From Geobacillus kaustophilus (GTDB lineage: Bacteria; Bacillota; Bacilli; Bacillales; Anoxybacillaceae), in contig NZ_JYBP01000001.1 in the NCBI RefSeq assembly GCF_000948285.1, forward strand, positions 1 through 64,000: a stretch of 64,000 nucleotides of DNA, read 5' to 3'. The translations under genes and the position numbers were made by a program. A model generated the notes under the pieces. That model made no database searches, had not been told where the DNA came from, and saw nothing but the letters and a program-made list of their open reading frames with translations. This document shows positions 43,176 through 52,447 of this stretch, one piece after another. Numbering within the stretch: the first letter of the stretch is position 1; every line of letters starts with the position of its first letter.

Positions 43176-44503
43176 GCATTAGGCGTAAGCTGTTTCTTTC
43201 GATGGCCGCCCTTATTATCGGCATGGGAATCATGTTTTCCCTCATCATCAAGGTAGTCGTCGTCGATATACTGGACGTGGTGCTAAAGGTGGATCGAAGC
43301 CAAGAAATGAAAGAGCTGTCGAACATATTTTCCTATTATTATGAAACACATCATCACTCTTGGAACGGTATCCAACATATCCAACTGGATACGACTATCA
43401 TGAACAGACACGAACAGGCTGGGGTGGTCCTTTTGTCCCTCGAGGGCGAACAACTATATGCGGCAGGAGAGATTCCTGCGTCATGGATGATTGGACTAGG
43501 GATCTCGACCAAAGTAAAAGCACATGGAAAAACAATAGCGTTTTTGCATTATTATGACCGTGAGGTCGGAAATATGGCTAAAGTGCGGCGGGGGATCACG
43601 AGTTCTGTCACCACATTATCCTTGCTTAGCGCCGCCGTGTTGGTGTTTCTTTCTCTCTTCATCGCCTTTTGGCTGTCAAAACGGCTCACGGCGCCGCTTA
43701 AGTTGCTTATTTACGCGATTGACCGCCTTGGAAAAGGCGAATTCGGCGTTCAGGCGCCGATGATCACTAAGGATGAATACGGAAAAGTCGCTCAAACGTT
43801 CAACGAGATGTCCAAGCAGTTGCAACAAGCAGAGGAAGTTCGACGGCGTCTGGTGGCCGATGTTGCTCATGAACTGCGAACACCTCTAACGATCCTCCGC
43901 GGAAAACTCGATTGGTTTCAGCAACAACGCCGCCCTATTGAGCCCGAGAGGCTGTTGCCGCTGCAGGATGAGTTAATCCGGCTGACCCGTCTCGTAGAGG
44001 ATTTGCATCAACTGTCGTTAGCCGAGGCTGGCAAACTGCCGCTCGAACGGAAACCAACGAATATGGAGAGCCTTTTGCAACAGCTCATCGAGCGGGTAGC
44101 TCCCAGCGCCGAAGAAAAAAACATTCGTATCCATCTGACTTGTTCGGCCAATCACACAACGATTTGGGTCGATCCACACCGCATTACCCAAGTATTCCTA
44201 AACTTGCTGGTCAATGCGATCCGCTATACTCCTGAAGGTGGGATGGTGAACGTGGGGATCGATGAAGAACCCGCTGTGTTGCAAATTGCCGTTTCAGATA
44301 CAGGCATCGGCATTGCGCCGGAGCATTTGCCTTTTTTGTTCGATCGATTTTACCGCGCGGATGAAGCCAGAACGCGAAATCGAGGCGGAACGGGATTGGG
44401 GCTGGCCATCGCCAAAGAATTCGTATTGGCTCACGGCGGAACAATCGATGTCGATAGCACCCCCGGCCAAGGGACCACCTTTCGGGTCAAGCTTCCCCGC
44501 TGA
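43172..44503 (+). CDS. BaeS-type sensor histidine kinase
   Basis: A 443-residue kinase with two transmembrane helices (about 8-32 and 145-170), an extracytoplasmic sensor, a HAMP domain (about 170-222) and HisKA (VAHELRTPLTIL). The ATPase motifs are NLLVNAIRYTPEGG, SDTGIGI, FDRFYRAD and GGTGLGLAIAKEF. It appears intact, but its cognate regulator is truncated. Signal unknown. Confidence 0.92.
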   Translation: MSIRRKLFLSMAALIIGMGIMFSLIIKVVVVDILDVVLKVDRSQEMKELSNIFSYYYETHHHSWNGIQHIQLDTTIMNRHEQAGVVLLSLEGEQLYAAGEIPASWMIGLGISTKVKAHGKTIAFLHYYDREVGNMAKVRRGITSSVTTLSLLSAAVLVFLSLFIAFWLSKRLTAPLKLLIYAIDRLGKGEFGVQAPMITKDEYGKVAQTFNEMSKQLQQAEEVRRRLVADVAHELRTPLTILRGKLDWFQQQRRPIEPERLLPLQDELIRLTRLVEDLHQLSLAEAGKLPLERKPTNMESLLQQLIERVAPSAEEKNIRIHLTCSANHTTIWVDPHRITQVFLNLLVNAIRYTPEGGMVNVGIDEEPAVLQIAVSDTGIGIAPEHLPFLFDRFYRADEARTRNRGGTGLGLAIAKEFVLAHGGTIDVDSTPGQGTTFRVKLPR

Positions 44504-44568
44504 CGATAGAGAAGATGTTTATGGTAGAATGGAAAACAGAAATTCAATAACCAAAAGGAGGAATAACC

Positions 44569-45033
44569 ATGTCCCGCGCAAAGAAATGGGTGCAATATTT
44601 CCTTTCGCATCGCCTTGTCACGATGGAACTGATCAACAAAATCGATGAAGCGCATTATGATTACAAGCCGACGCCGACGTCGATGACAGCGAAACAGCTG
44701 GCGACGCATATGCTGTTTAGCTTTTACAACTTCGCCAACACCGCGAAACACGGCGACCCGGCGCTGTTCCGGCAAAAAATCGAGGATCCAGAGACGAATT
44801 TGGCCAAGCTGGCGGAAACGTATACGGAAAAAACGAAACAGCTGCTCGAATCGATGAGCGATGACGATTTCGATCGGACGCTCGATTTAACCGCCATCTT
44901 TGGCACGCAAATGTCCGCGGCGCAGTTCCTGCAATTGGCGATGGACCACGAAATCCATCATAAAGGCCAGCTGTTCGTCTACGTCCGCGGCATGGGGCAT
45001 ACAGACTTGCCGCTGTTTGTGAAGCGGGGCTGA
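44569..45033 (+). CDS. DinB-family protein
   Basis: The 154-residue protein is a four-helix-bundle DinB/YfiT-like putative metalloenzyme. The three usual metal histidines are visible: one in ATHMLFSF and two in MDHEIHHKGQL. DinB-superfamily members include thiol-S-transferases; the specific reaction is unknown. Start ATG behind AAGGAGGAA; it stands alone with its own terminator. Confidence 0.85.
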   Translation: MSRAKKWVQYFLSHRLVTMELINKIDEAHYDYKPTPTSMTAKQLATHMLFSFYNFANTAKHGDPALFRQKIEDPETNLAKLAETYTEKTKQLLESMSDDDFDRTLDLTAIFGTQMSAAQFLQLAMDHEIHHKGQLFVYVRGMGHTDLPLFVKRG

Positions 45034-45052
45034 TCTTCCCCGCTTTCGTTTC
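45022..45052 (+). terminator. Terminator at the dinB-like gene end
   Basis: Perfect arms AAGCGGGG (45022-45029) and CCCCGCTT (45038-45045) spanning the stop codon, followed by TCGTTTC. Confidence 0.65.
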
Positions 45053-45070
45053 ATCTACATGGGACTTCTC

Positions 45071-45105
45071 AAAAAAGCCGGCTAGACACCCCTAACCGGC
45101 TTTCC
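45071..45105 (-). terminator. Terminator after the frnE-like remnant
   Basis: Arms AAAGCCGG and CCGGCTTT with a T-run on the minus strand (TTTTTTGAG); bidirectional in appearance. Confidence 0.7.
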
Positions 45106-45117
45106 CTTTCATCCCCC

Positions 45118-45567
45118 TTAATCAATGGAGCACCCTTCGTCGGTGCACGTTCCGCCTTCATCCGCCGCCAGCGGCTGCAACGGTGACGATTTCTGCTCTT
45201 CGGCCCATACTTTCTCCAACGCCCGGCGGAACACGTCAACCGGCTGGGCCCCCGAAATGGCATATTTCCCGTTCAACACGAAAAACGGCACGCCGCGGAC
45301 GCCCAACGCTGCCGCCTCTTCTTCGTCGCGGCGCACCTCTTCTGTATAACGGCCCCCGGCCAACACCTCTTCGGCTTCCATCCGGTCAAGCCCGACCGCT
45401 TCGGCGAGCGCAAGTAGCACATCGCGGTCACTGATTCGCTTCGACTCCGTAAAATAGGCATAAAACAGCAGTTCGACGACATCATTGAGCTTTCCTTTCT
45501 CCTTGGCGTATTGCGCCAAACGATGGGCGTCAAACGTATTCGTCGGCTTCATCGTTTCAAAGCGAAA
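45118..45567 (-). pseudogene. DsbA/FrnE-like oxidoreductase, 5' end lost to a tnpB element
   Basis: About 150 C-terminal residues of a FrnE-type DsbA-family protein remain (FRFETMKPTNTFDAHRLAQ..., GVRGVPFFVLNGKYAISGAQ, ending CTDEGCSID). The family's N-terminus with the CPxC active site (about 90 residues) is absent; upstream sequence is the right end of an IS200/IS605-type element starting at 45568. The N-terminal extension of the open frame is element sequence, not protein. Confidence 0.85.
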
Positions 45568-45634
45568 CTTGACACTCCACACGCCTAAAGGGCGTGGGAT
45601 TCTTGGGTCGTTCGCGTCCTCATCCATTTCTGGT

Positions 45635-46786
45635 TCAGACAACGCCCAAGTTCAGGGGTGTGTCATCACCCCGTCCCATCGGGTTAAGATGTACCCCAAT
45701 GGGCGGCGCACCTGTGACCAGTGCGCTAGGTTGGGCGGCGAAGCCCGAAATCGCTTTGGCGATGTTGATCGCGCCATTCAAGTCGGCGTGGATGGTGTAT
45801 CCGCACTTTTGGCATCGGAAGTGGATGCCGTTTCGGTTCGCTTTCTCCCGATGCCCGCATCGGCATGTTTGACTGGTGTAGGTCGGATTCACCCACTCCA
45901 CCCGAATGCCCGCCATTTCGGCTTTGTAGGCAATCATCGTTTGCAGTTGATGGAACGCCCATGAATGAAGACTTCGTCCCGCTTCTTTGGCCGAAGCGGC
46001 TCGTTTCCGAATCCCCGCCAAATCTTCCATCCGAATCACGCCAACACCGTTGGCAAGGGCAAAACGGACGATTTGACGGCTGATTTTATGGTTCATATCC
46101 TTCATCCAGCGGGACTCTTTATCGCCGATTTTGCGAATCATATGAAGCTTCTTCGCTTGGCCCAACGTTCGCCGCAAAGCCGCATATCGCCGGCGCACAA
46201 AGGCGCATTGGCTCCCTTTGAAAAACCACGATTTCGTCCCCACGCTGGCAACGGCGATATAGCGAAGGCCAACGTCAACCCCCATCACCTTTGTTTCGTG
46301 CCGCGGCTTGACTTCAAATGCGACCGCGATCGCCAAGCACCATTTCTTTCGCTTTTTGTAGAGCTTGGCCGCCCCTTGTTTGGCGGTTCCATGGATCAGC
46401 CGATCCAGCCATGCTTCTTGATAGGGGCGCGTGACGACAGGCACGCCAATTCGCTTCTCCAGTGTGGGGAAGGAAACCGTGTAGAACGCTCCTTTCTTTT
46501 CCACCTTTATGTTTTGATTGTTAAAGCAACACCAAAATGTTCGGAACTTCTTTGCCTTTTGTTTTTTCTTTTGGGACTTTACTTCTCGAATCGTTTGATT
46601 CGCGATAGCAGAAGGAAACTTTTGTGACGAAAAGTCTTTGAATATCTTGCTCGTCGCTTTGTTTCATTCAGGATGATGCCATAGCCAATTCGCAAATTCT
46701 GTGTTCCATTCTGTCATTCGCTCGTACATTTCCTGCTTGGCTTTCGTTGGGTTGTGCCGTTCCAGCCTGAGTGTGATCGTGGGCAT
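45635..46786 (-). pseudogene. tnpB: tnpB RNA-guided nuclease gene with one internal TGA
   Basis: From ATG 46786 (MPTITLRLERHNPTK) the frame is open to a TGA at 46664-46666 (codon 41). It then continues without further stops to 45635, about 383 codons in total. All catalytic RuvC residues are visible: Asp in GVDVGLRYIAV, Glu in IRMEDLAG, Asp in HADLNGAINIA. The zinc finger CRCG...CQKCG is also intact. One nonsense change therefore seems to be the only visible defect; translation restart downstream would lose the N-terminal wedge. Confidence 0.85.
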
Positions 46787-46870
46787 GGATTCACCCCTTT
46801 TCTTTTGAGATTCCACATAACGTTTGATGGTTTCGCTTGATACATTTCCTGCTGTACTCATGACTATATC
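46787..46870 (-). pseudogene. tnpA 3' remnant
   Basis: In frame before tnpB, about 25 codons (STAGNVSSETIKRYVESQKK) resemble the C-terminus of the IS200-type Y1 transposase. The catalytic part of tnpA is deleted, so the element cannot move by itself. Confidence 0.6.
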
Positions 46871-46939
46871 AGTTCGATGAATGAACTGCAACACGCTTCA
46901 TCCCACCCCTAAAGGAGTAGGCTTTCGCGCGGGATTTCT

Positions 46940-47099
46940 GTAAAAGCTGACGCCGGCTTGTTCGGCAACGGCCGGGAAACGGGCTATGAATTCAACCTCG
47001 CCTTGCTCGCCATGTCGACTTATTTATGGTTAAACGGCAGCCGGCTTTGGTCGTTAGACACTGTCATCGGGCGGCCACGGGGCTGGACGATCGACACAA
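46940..47099 (+). pseudogene. DoxX-family membrane protein, C-terminal remnant
   Basis: A plus-strand frame reads ADAGLFGNGRETGYEFNLALL then one hydrophobic helix and LWSLDTVIGRPRG, the C-terminal pattern of DoxX-like proteins. The 5' part is lost at the tnpB element border and a strong terminator follows. The missing 5' parts of both this gene and the frnE-like gene suggest a deletion at the element. Confidence 0.6.
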
Positions 47100-47104
47100 A
47101 AGCG

Positions 47105-47135
47105 GGTGTCCCACAAGGAGCGGGACACCTTTTTC
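47105..47135 (+). terminator. Terminator with GGTGTCCC stem after the doxX remnant
   Basis: Perfect arms GGTGTCCC (47105-47112) and GGGACACC (47122-47129), followed by TTTTTCT. Confidence 0.85.
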
Positions 47136-47201
47136 TACCTATAGATGAAAGGGAATCTGTTTATAGCGCCAAATCCCATTCCTGCTTTTCGACATGCTGC
47201 T

Positions 47202-48413
47202 TCATCCTTTTTCCACTGCCAGCTTGACGACGCGCTCGCCGATGGCCTGAATCAACTCAGGCAGCATCGGGAAGCTGACCGCGGCCGGGTCAGAGGCCAC
47301 CGCTGGGATGGTGGCCGCAAATTGCTCCGCCGTGATCGGGTAGTCGGCAAAATCGGCCGGCAGCCCGATGTCATCGCGCAACCCACGAATGCGCTCGATC
47401 GCTTTGGCCAGCAGCACATCGGCCCCTTGACCGTGATCATGAAGGCCAAGCGCTTCAGCCAACAACTTTGCCTTTGGCAAATACAAATCCGGAATCGCTT
47501 CCATCACGACCGGCAAAAAGACGGCGTTCGCCAATCCATGCGGGATGCGGAACATCGCCCCGTACGCATGGGCGAAATTATGCACCGGGATGGCGTTTAA
47601 CGCAAAGCTGAATGCGGTAATGCCAAGCAAACTCGCCTGCAGCATCTCCGAGCGGGCGCGAATGTTCCCGCCGTCGTGAACCGCTATCGGCAAGTAGTCG
47701 CGAATCAGGCGGATCGCCTGCAAGGCGCACGCATCGGTAATGGCGGTCGCCGTCGGCGAGGCGAGCGCCTCAATGGCATGGGTGAGCGCATCCATGCCGG
47801 TGAACGCCGTCACCTTCGGCGGCAGCCCGACCGTTAAATCAGGATCCAAGACGGCGACGTCGGCATTGATAAACGGATTGATGATGTTCGTTTTCAACCG
47901 CAGCTCTTCATTATAAATGACTGCAATCGGTGACACTTCCGACCCCGTGCCGGCTGTCGTCGGAATGGCGATGTGCGGGATCGGCATGAATTGCGCCTGC
48001 GGGAACGACTCGTACCGCAGCCCGCCTGGAATCGCCTCTTTAATATCGCGCAACCCTTTAAACAGGGCGTATTTCACCCCTTTGGCCGTATCAAGCACGC
48101 TGCCGCCGCCGACGGCCAACAAGGCGTCCGCCCCGACCTCGCGTGCATAGCGCACCGCTTCATTGACGCATTCGCTCTCCGCATCCTGGCGAATATCTAA
48201 AAAGATGCCGGCGAGCTCCGGTCCCATCCCGTTCGTTGTCAGCGGAAAGATGTCAGCCACTTTCTCAACGACCCCGGCCTGCTCAAGCCCACGGTCGGAA
48301 AGCAATAGCACCCGTTTCGCCCCCAACCCGCGGAACAAGTCCGGCATGAGCGCCCGAGCGTTCGAGCCGGTATAAATGGCGGTGCGCAGCCAAAAGTTCG
48401 CTAACGTCGTCAT
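47202..48413 (-). CDS. Iron-containing (group III) alcohol dehydrogenase
   Basis: A 403-residue NAD(P)-dependent dehydrogenase with the nucleotide motif GGGSVLDTAKG and the metal ligands in FTGMDALTHAIEA (Asp, His) and HNFAHAYGAMFRIPHG (two His). Substrates are probably primary alcohols or aldehydes. It is the last gene of an operon R2lox - aldehyde dehydrogenase - this gene, 15 bp after the dehydrogenase stop. Start ATG behind GGGGGATTCGGAAC. Confidence 0.93.
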   Translation of the reverse strand: MTTLANFWLRTAIYTGSNARALMPDLFRGLGAKRVLLLSDRGLEQAGVVEKVADIFPLTTNGMGPELAGIFLDIRQDAESECVNEAVRYAREVGADALLAVGGGSVLDTAKGVKYALFKGLRDIKEAIPGGLRYESFPQAQFMPIPHIAIPTTAGTGSEVSPIAVIYNEELRLKTNIINPFINADVAVLDPDLTVGLPPKVTAFTGMDALTHAIEALASPTATAITDACALQAIRLIRDYLPIAVHDGGNIRARSEMLQASLLGITAFSFALNAIPVHNFAHAYGAMFRIPHGLANAVFLPVVMEAIPDLYLPKAKLLAEALGLHDHGQGADVLLAKAIERIRGLRDDIGLPADFADYPITAEQFAATIPAVASDPAAVSFPMLPELIQAIGERVVKLAVEKG

Positions 48414-48428
48414 GTTCCGAATCCCCCT

Positions 48429-49970
48429 TTACTTTTTCATCATGGCGTGCAGGCGAGAAAACAGCACTTGATACCATTTCCGCTTCTCAAGCTCCGGCAC
48501 CATCGACGTATGCACATGCTTCAGCTGCGTGTAGGCATCAAGCGAATATTTGCCCATTTCGCGCCCGATGCCGCTTTGCTTGTAACCGCCAAATGGCGCG
48601 TCATTGCGAAGCATATGCCAGTCATTGATCCAGACGACGCCAGCCCGCAGGCGTCCGGCGATGGCGTACGCCTTGTTGACGTCGCGCGTCCAGACGCCGG
48701 CCGCAAGCCCGTAGGTCGTATCGTTCGCCATCGCCACCGCCTCTTCCACGTCATGGTAGCGAATGACCGACAACACCGGGCCGAAAATCTCTTCTTGGGC
48801 GATTTTCATGTCATTCGTGACATTCGTAAAAATCGTCGGCGCGACAAAATGGCCGCCTTCACAGCCAGGCACTTCCACTTCATGGCCGCCGCATACAACG
48901 GCCGCTCCTTCTTGCTTCCCGGTTTCAATATAGGAGAGCACCGTTTCTTTTTGCCGGTGGGAGATAACCGGTCCGACATCGGTCGCCGGGTCGAGCGGAT
49001 GGCCGATGCGAAGTGTTTTTGTCAGCGCGACAAGCCGCTCGACCACTTCATCATGGAGCCGATCGGGCACAAACAGCCTTGTTCCCGATTCGCACAGCTG
49101 GCCGGAGTGCAAAAAGACGCCAAACAAACTGCCGGGAACGGCAAGCTCCAAATCGGCATCATCAAGCAAAATGTTCGGCGACTTGCCGCCGAGTTCAAGC
49201 GTCACGTTTTTCACCGTTTCCGCCGCCAGCGCCATAATGCGGCGGCCGACCTCGGTTGAACCGGTAAACGCCACTTTATCGACTTGCGGATGGCGGACAA
49301 GCGCCTCACCGACGTCGGCGCCCGAGCCGGCCACCACGTTGATGACCCCCGGGGGCACAAAGGACGAAATGATTTCCGCCAGCTTCAGCGCTGACAGCGG
49401 TGTGTAGCTCGCCGGCTTCACGACGATCGTATTGCCCGCCGCCAGCGCCGGTGCAATTTTCCACGAGGCGATCATGAGCGGCAAGTTCCACGGCGTAATC
49501 GCCGCACAAACCCCGATCGGCTCGCGCCAAACAACGTTATGCGCCGGGCCGGGAAACGGCGGAATCGGCAGCGTTTCCGAAAACGGGTACTCTTCAACGA
49601 TGTTCGCCATCGTTTGGAACAGATCGATCGTCTGCAAAATATCGATCGAGCTGATGCGACGGATCGTCCCCCCGCTCGAGATCGCTTCCAAATAGGCGAG
49701 CTCTTGGGCGTTGGCGGCAATGGACTGGGCGATCGCGTTCAGCACGCGCGCCCGTTCTTTCGGTTTCATCGCCTTCCAATCGGTCTCATCAAACGCCTTG
49801 CGCGCCGCTTGCACCGCCCGGTCGACATCGTCCGCTGTCGCCTTTGCGACAGTCGCCACCATCTCTCCGGTCGCCGGATTGTATACGTGAAACGTTTCCC
49901 CGCTTGTTGACGGCTGCCATTCGCCGTTAATAAAGAGTGGGAAATGTTGCACTTGCACGTGAGTGGTCAT
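48429..49970 (-). CDS. NAD-dependent aldehyde dehydrogenase
   Basis: The 513-residue member of the ALDH superfamily has the general base Glu in LELGGKSPN and the nucleophile Cys in [13 protein letters not shown]. The cofactor site includes ITPWNLPLM and [11 protein letters not shown]. It oxidises an aldehyde to the acid; similar Geobacillus enzymes have been linked to long-chain alkane-derived aldehydes, but the substrate here is an inference. I start at MTTHVQVQH behind GGAAGGGAG, 36 bp after the R2lox stop. Confidence 0.94.
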   Translation of the reverse strand: MTTHVQVQHFPLFINGEWQPSTSGETFHVYNPATGEMVATVAKATADDVDRAVQAARKAFDETDWKAMKPKERARVLNAIAQSIAANAQELAYLEAISSGGTIRRISSIDILQTIDLFQTMANIVEEYPFSETLPIPPFPGPAHNVVWREPIGVCAAITPWNLPLMIASWKIAPALAAGNTIVVKPASYTPLSALKLAEIISSFVPPGVINVVAGSGADVGEALVRHPQVDKVAFTGSTEVGRRIMALAAETVKNVTLELGGKSPNILLDDADLELAVPGSLFGVFLHSGQLCESGTRLFVPDRLHDEVVERLVALTKTLRIGHPLDPATDVGPVISHRQKETVLSYIETGKQEGAAVVCGGHEVEVPGCEGGHFVAPTIFTNVTNDMKIAQEEIFGPVLSVIRYHDVEEAVAMANDTTYGLAAGVWTRDVNKAYAIAGRLRAGVVWINDWHMLRNDAPFGGYKQSGIGREMGKYSLDAYTQLKHVHTSMVPELEKRKWYQVLFSRLHAMMKK

Positions 49971-50006
49971 GACGATTTCTCCCTTCCTTTTTTCGACTCT
50001 CAACAT

Positions 50007-50897
50007 CTAGCCAACGTTTTCGCTTTCCTCAAGACCGAACAGCTCCTCAAACGACTTCTCCTGCGCCTTTTTCAGCACGTCCATCCTCGCTGCCAGTTGG
50101 CGGGCGGTGAAATTCATAATGTCAGCGTAGTAGTCAGGGCCGAAAATGGAATCGTGGGCCGCCGCTTCCTCGTTGAGTTTTACTGCAAGCGGTGCGAGCT
50201 GCTCCATCTTTTTCATCACAACTTCCAGAAGATACGGATGCTCACGGATCAGCCGCTGAAGCAAAAACGTCCCGTAGGCGATGTGGCGCGACTCGTCTTT
50301 TTTCAAATAGCCGATCCCTTTCAACAACCCAGGCATGGCGCCCATTTGCTCAAGCGATTTGTAAAAGCCGTAATACCCCGTTTCCGCCAGCACCCCTTCG
50401 ACAAACATGTTGTACACGACCGAGGCCTCGGCAATGGCCTCTGGGGACGAATCATGTTCAAGCCGCCCCATCGCTGACGGCAAAATCTCGTTAAAAATCG
50501 TATGGTATGTCTCGGAATGGTAATGGGACAAATCTTCTTTGACGCCGATCGCATTGAGCACAAGGCGGAAAAACTCGGTATGTTTCGCCTCCTCAAACAA
50601 AAAGGTGGTTAAGTACATCTCCTCCTCAATCCGTCCTTCTTTGGCGACAACCATCAAAAGCGGCAACAAATCACGCGTCACCGCCTCTTCCCCGGCTTGA
50701 AACTGGGCAATGAGCCGCAAAATTCCGTCCTTCATCTGAACAGGGAGCGTCTCCCAATCTTTCTCATCTTGCGTCAAGTCAATATCAGCTGGATTCCACA
50801 CCCCTAACTTTTTGGCCTTTTGGTAAAGCCGAAACGGAAACGAATCTTCCTGCAGCCCGCGGCTGCCTGTAGTGACCAACGGCTGAGCCCGCCGCAC
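50007..50897 (-). CDS. R2-like ligand-binding oxidase (R2lox)
   Basis: The 296-residue ferritin-like protein matches the R2lox group known from G. kaustophilus. Metal ligands are E70, E103, H106 (EEAKHTE), E167, E202 and H205 (KKDESRH). The Val/Tyr pair that forms the unusual ether cross-link corresponds to V73 and Y162. R2lox proteins assemble a Mn/Fe centre, bind a long-chain fatty acid and activate oxygen; their true reaction is unknown. Of several GTG codons I use the one 8 nt after AAAGGAG. It heads an operon with alcohol and aldehyde dehydrogenases. Confidence 0.92.
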   Translation of the reverse strand: MRRAQPLVTTGSRGLQEDSFPFRLYQKAKKLGVWNPADIDLTQDEKDWETLPVQMKDGILRLIAQFQAGEEAVTRDLLPLLMVVAKEGRIEEEMYLTTFLFEEAKHTEFFRLVLNAIGVKEDLSHYHSETYHTIFNEILPSAMGRLEHDSSPEAIAEASVVYNMFVEGVLAETGYYGFYKSLEQMGAMPGLLKGIGYLKKDESRHIAYGTFLLQRLIREHPYLLEVVMKKMEQLAPLAVKLNEEAAAHDSIFGPDYYADIMNFTARQLAARMDVLKKAQEKSFEELFGLEESENVG

Positions 50898-50975
50898 GCT
50901 CACCACTCCTTTGCTATTTGTTTGAATGTTGATTGGATGTTGCACATCTGGATGAATGGCCGTGAGGATAATCAA

Positions 50976-50991
50976 TTTTTGTAAGGGCTTA
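50976..50991. promoter_or_regulatory. Palindrome in the R2lox promoter region
   Basis: TTGTAAG-GG-CTTACAA has perfect 7-bp arms, about 80 bp upstream of the R2lox start. A second weak dyad at 51062-51079 (TGAATAGTCACTCATT) resembles the Bacillus FadR box TGAATGANTANTCATTCA. Candidate operators only. Confidence 0.4.
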
Positions 50992-51150
50992 CAAATAGAC
51001 TGTTGCGACAATCGGCAGGTTGCTGGCAAAGAGGCAAGTTGTACAAATGACCGAAGCATTGTGAATAGTCACTCATTTTCTCTCATTCTAGCAATCTTCT
51101 TTTTCTTTCGTCAACGAAAAGCGAATGACATTTTCCGACAATAACAGTGA

Positions 51151-51189
51151 AAAAAACGGGGGGGTGTCCCAAAAGGATCGGGACACCCT
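51151..51189 (-). terminator. Terminator with GGTGTCCC stem after the acyl-CoA dehydrogenase
   Basis: Perfect arms GGGTGTCCC (51162-51170) and GGGACACCC (51180-51188), followed on the minus strand by CCCCGTTTTTTTC. Confidence 0.85.
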
Positions 51190-51286
51190 TGCTCATCACC
51201 ATATATCGCCACGAAACAATGAATCATGAGTAATATGTTGTATTTCGTTTGAGAGGAATGACGCTTTTGGGTCAGCCTCATTTCGT

Positions 51287-52447
51287 TTATACCCGCACTT
51301 TTCCGTATTCTCTCCGCAGTTCACTCGCGATGATGTTGCGCTGGATTTCCGAGGTGCCTTCGTAAATTTTCGTGATGCGGGCGTCGCGGAAGTAGCGTTC
51401 GATCGGGTAGTCTTTCATGTAGCCGAGGCCGCCGTGGATTTGTACGGCCATATCAGCGATTTTGTTGTACACTTCCGAGCCGAACAGTTTGGCGATGGCC
51501 GCTTCTTTGACGACACGCATCTTTTGATCGACCATCCAGGCGACGCGATAGACGGTCGAGCGAAGCACTTCGATCAACATGCTCATGTCCGCCAGCATAT
51601 GCTGGATGGCTTGCTGCTCGATGATCGGCTTGCCGAACTGTTCGCGCTGTTCGGCGTATTCCATGCAGTATTCGAGCAGGCGGACGCAGGAGCCGAGATT
51701 GCGGGCGGCGAGACCCGCACGGCCGTTGGCGAGGATTTTGAGAGCGTTGACATACCCCTCGCCTTCTTTTCCGAGCACGTTTTCGACCGGTACTTCTAGA
51801 TTATCAAAAAACAGCTCGGCCGAGTGCGAACCGCGCAGCCCCATTTTCCGCTCCACTTTTCCTACGATAAAACCGGGAAAATCTTTTTCGACGATAAACG
51901 AGGTGATGCCTTTCGGACCTTTCGACGGGTCGGTCACGGCCATGACGGTAAAGACATGGGCGTCGACGGCGTTAGTAATGTAATGTTTCGAGCCGTTAAT
52001 GATGTAGCGGTCGCCTTTGCGGACGGCGGTCGTTTTGATCGCGGCGGCGTTCGAGCCGGCGTTCGGCTCGGTTAAGGCGAAGGCGCCGATCCATTCACCG
52101 GTCGCCATTTTCGGCAAGTAGCGCCGTTTTTGTTCCTCAGTGCCGAGCTCGACGATGCCGACCGTGCCGATGCCGGTATGGGCGCCGATTAATGTCGTAT
52201 AGCCGTTGTGCGTTTTGCCGAGCTCTTCGTAAATGGCGCATTTGCCGACCATCGACAAGCCGAGGCCTCCATACTCTTCGGGAATGCTTAAGCCGAACAG
52301 CCCCATGTCTTTCGATTTTTCAATAATATCTTTCGGAATTTGGTCGTTTTCTTCAATGTCCATTGCCGCCGGCTCAACGACCTCTCTCACAAATCGGCGG
52401 ACATTTTCTTTTAAAAATTCAATCTCGTCTGACAATATAAAATCCAT
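51287..52447 (-). CDS. Acyl-CoA dehydrogenase
   Basis: A 386-residue FAD enzyme of the acyl-CoA dehydrogenase family for fatty- or branched-acyl-CoA oxidation. Visible are the FAD/substrate segment [11 protein letters not shown], the [10 protein letters not shown] region and the catalytic base Glu in [12 protein letters not shown] near the C-terminus. The start MDFILSDE follows GGGAGGGGAAG and overlaps the end of the sigma-54 regulator gene by 29 bp, so the two are probably co-transcribed and coupled. Chain length preference cannot be told. Confidence 0.93.
   Translation of the reverse strand: MDFILSDEIEFLKENVRRFVREVVEPAAMDIEENDQIPKDIIEKSKDMGLFGLSIPEEYGGLGLSMVGKCAIYEELGKTHNGYTTLIGAHTGIGTVGIVELGTEEQKRRYLPKMATGEWIGAFALTEPNAGSNAAAIKTTAVRKGDRYIINGSKHYITNAVDAHVFTVMAVTDPSKGPKGITSFIVEKDFPGFIVGKVERKMGLRGSHSAELFFDNLEVPVENVLGKEGEGYVNALKILANGRAGLAARNLGSCVRLLEYCMEYAEQREQFGKPIIEQQAIQHMLADMSMLIEVLRSTVYRVAWMVDQKMRVVKEAAIAKLFGSEVYNKIADMAVQIHGGLGYMKDYPIERYFRDARITKIYEGTSEIQRNIIASELRREYGKVRV

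Larger units (their letters stand above)
45568..46939 (-). mobile_element. IS200/IS605 (IS1341-type) tnpB element
   Basis: The right end (45568-45620) has a hairpin CCACACGCC...GGCGTGGG followed by ATTCTTGGG, shared with the 181-bp element near tex. The left end, near 46939, carries CCTACTCC/GGGGTGGG pairing sequence (about 46895-46935). Inside are the last about 25 codons of a tnpA (VSSETIKRYVESQ) and a nearly complete tnpB. The left boundary is approximate. The element lies between a frnE-like 3' part and a doxX 3' part. Confidence 0.75.
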
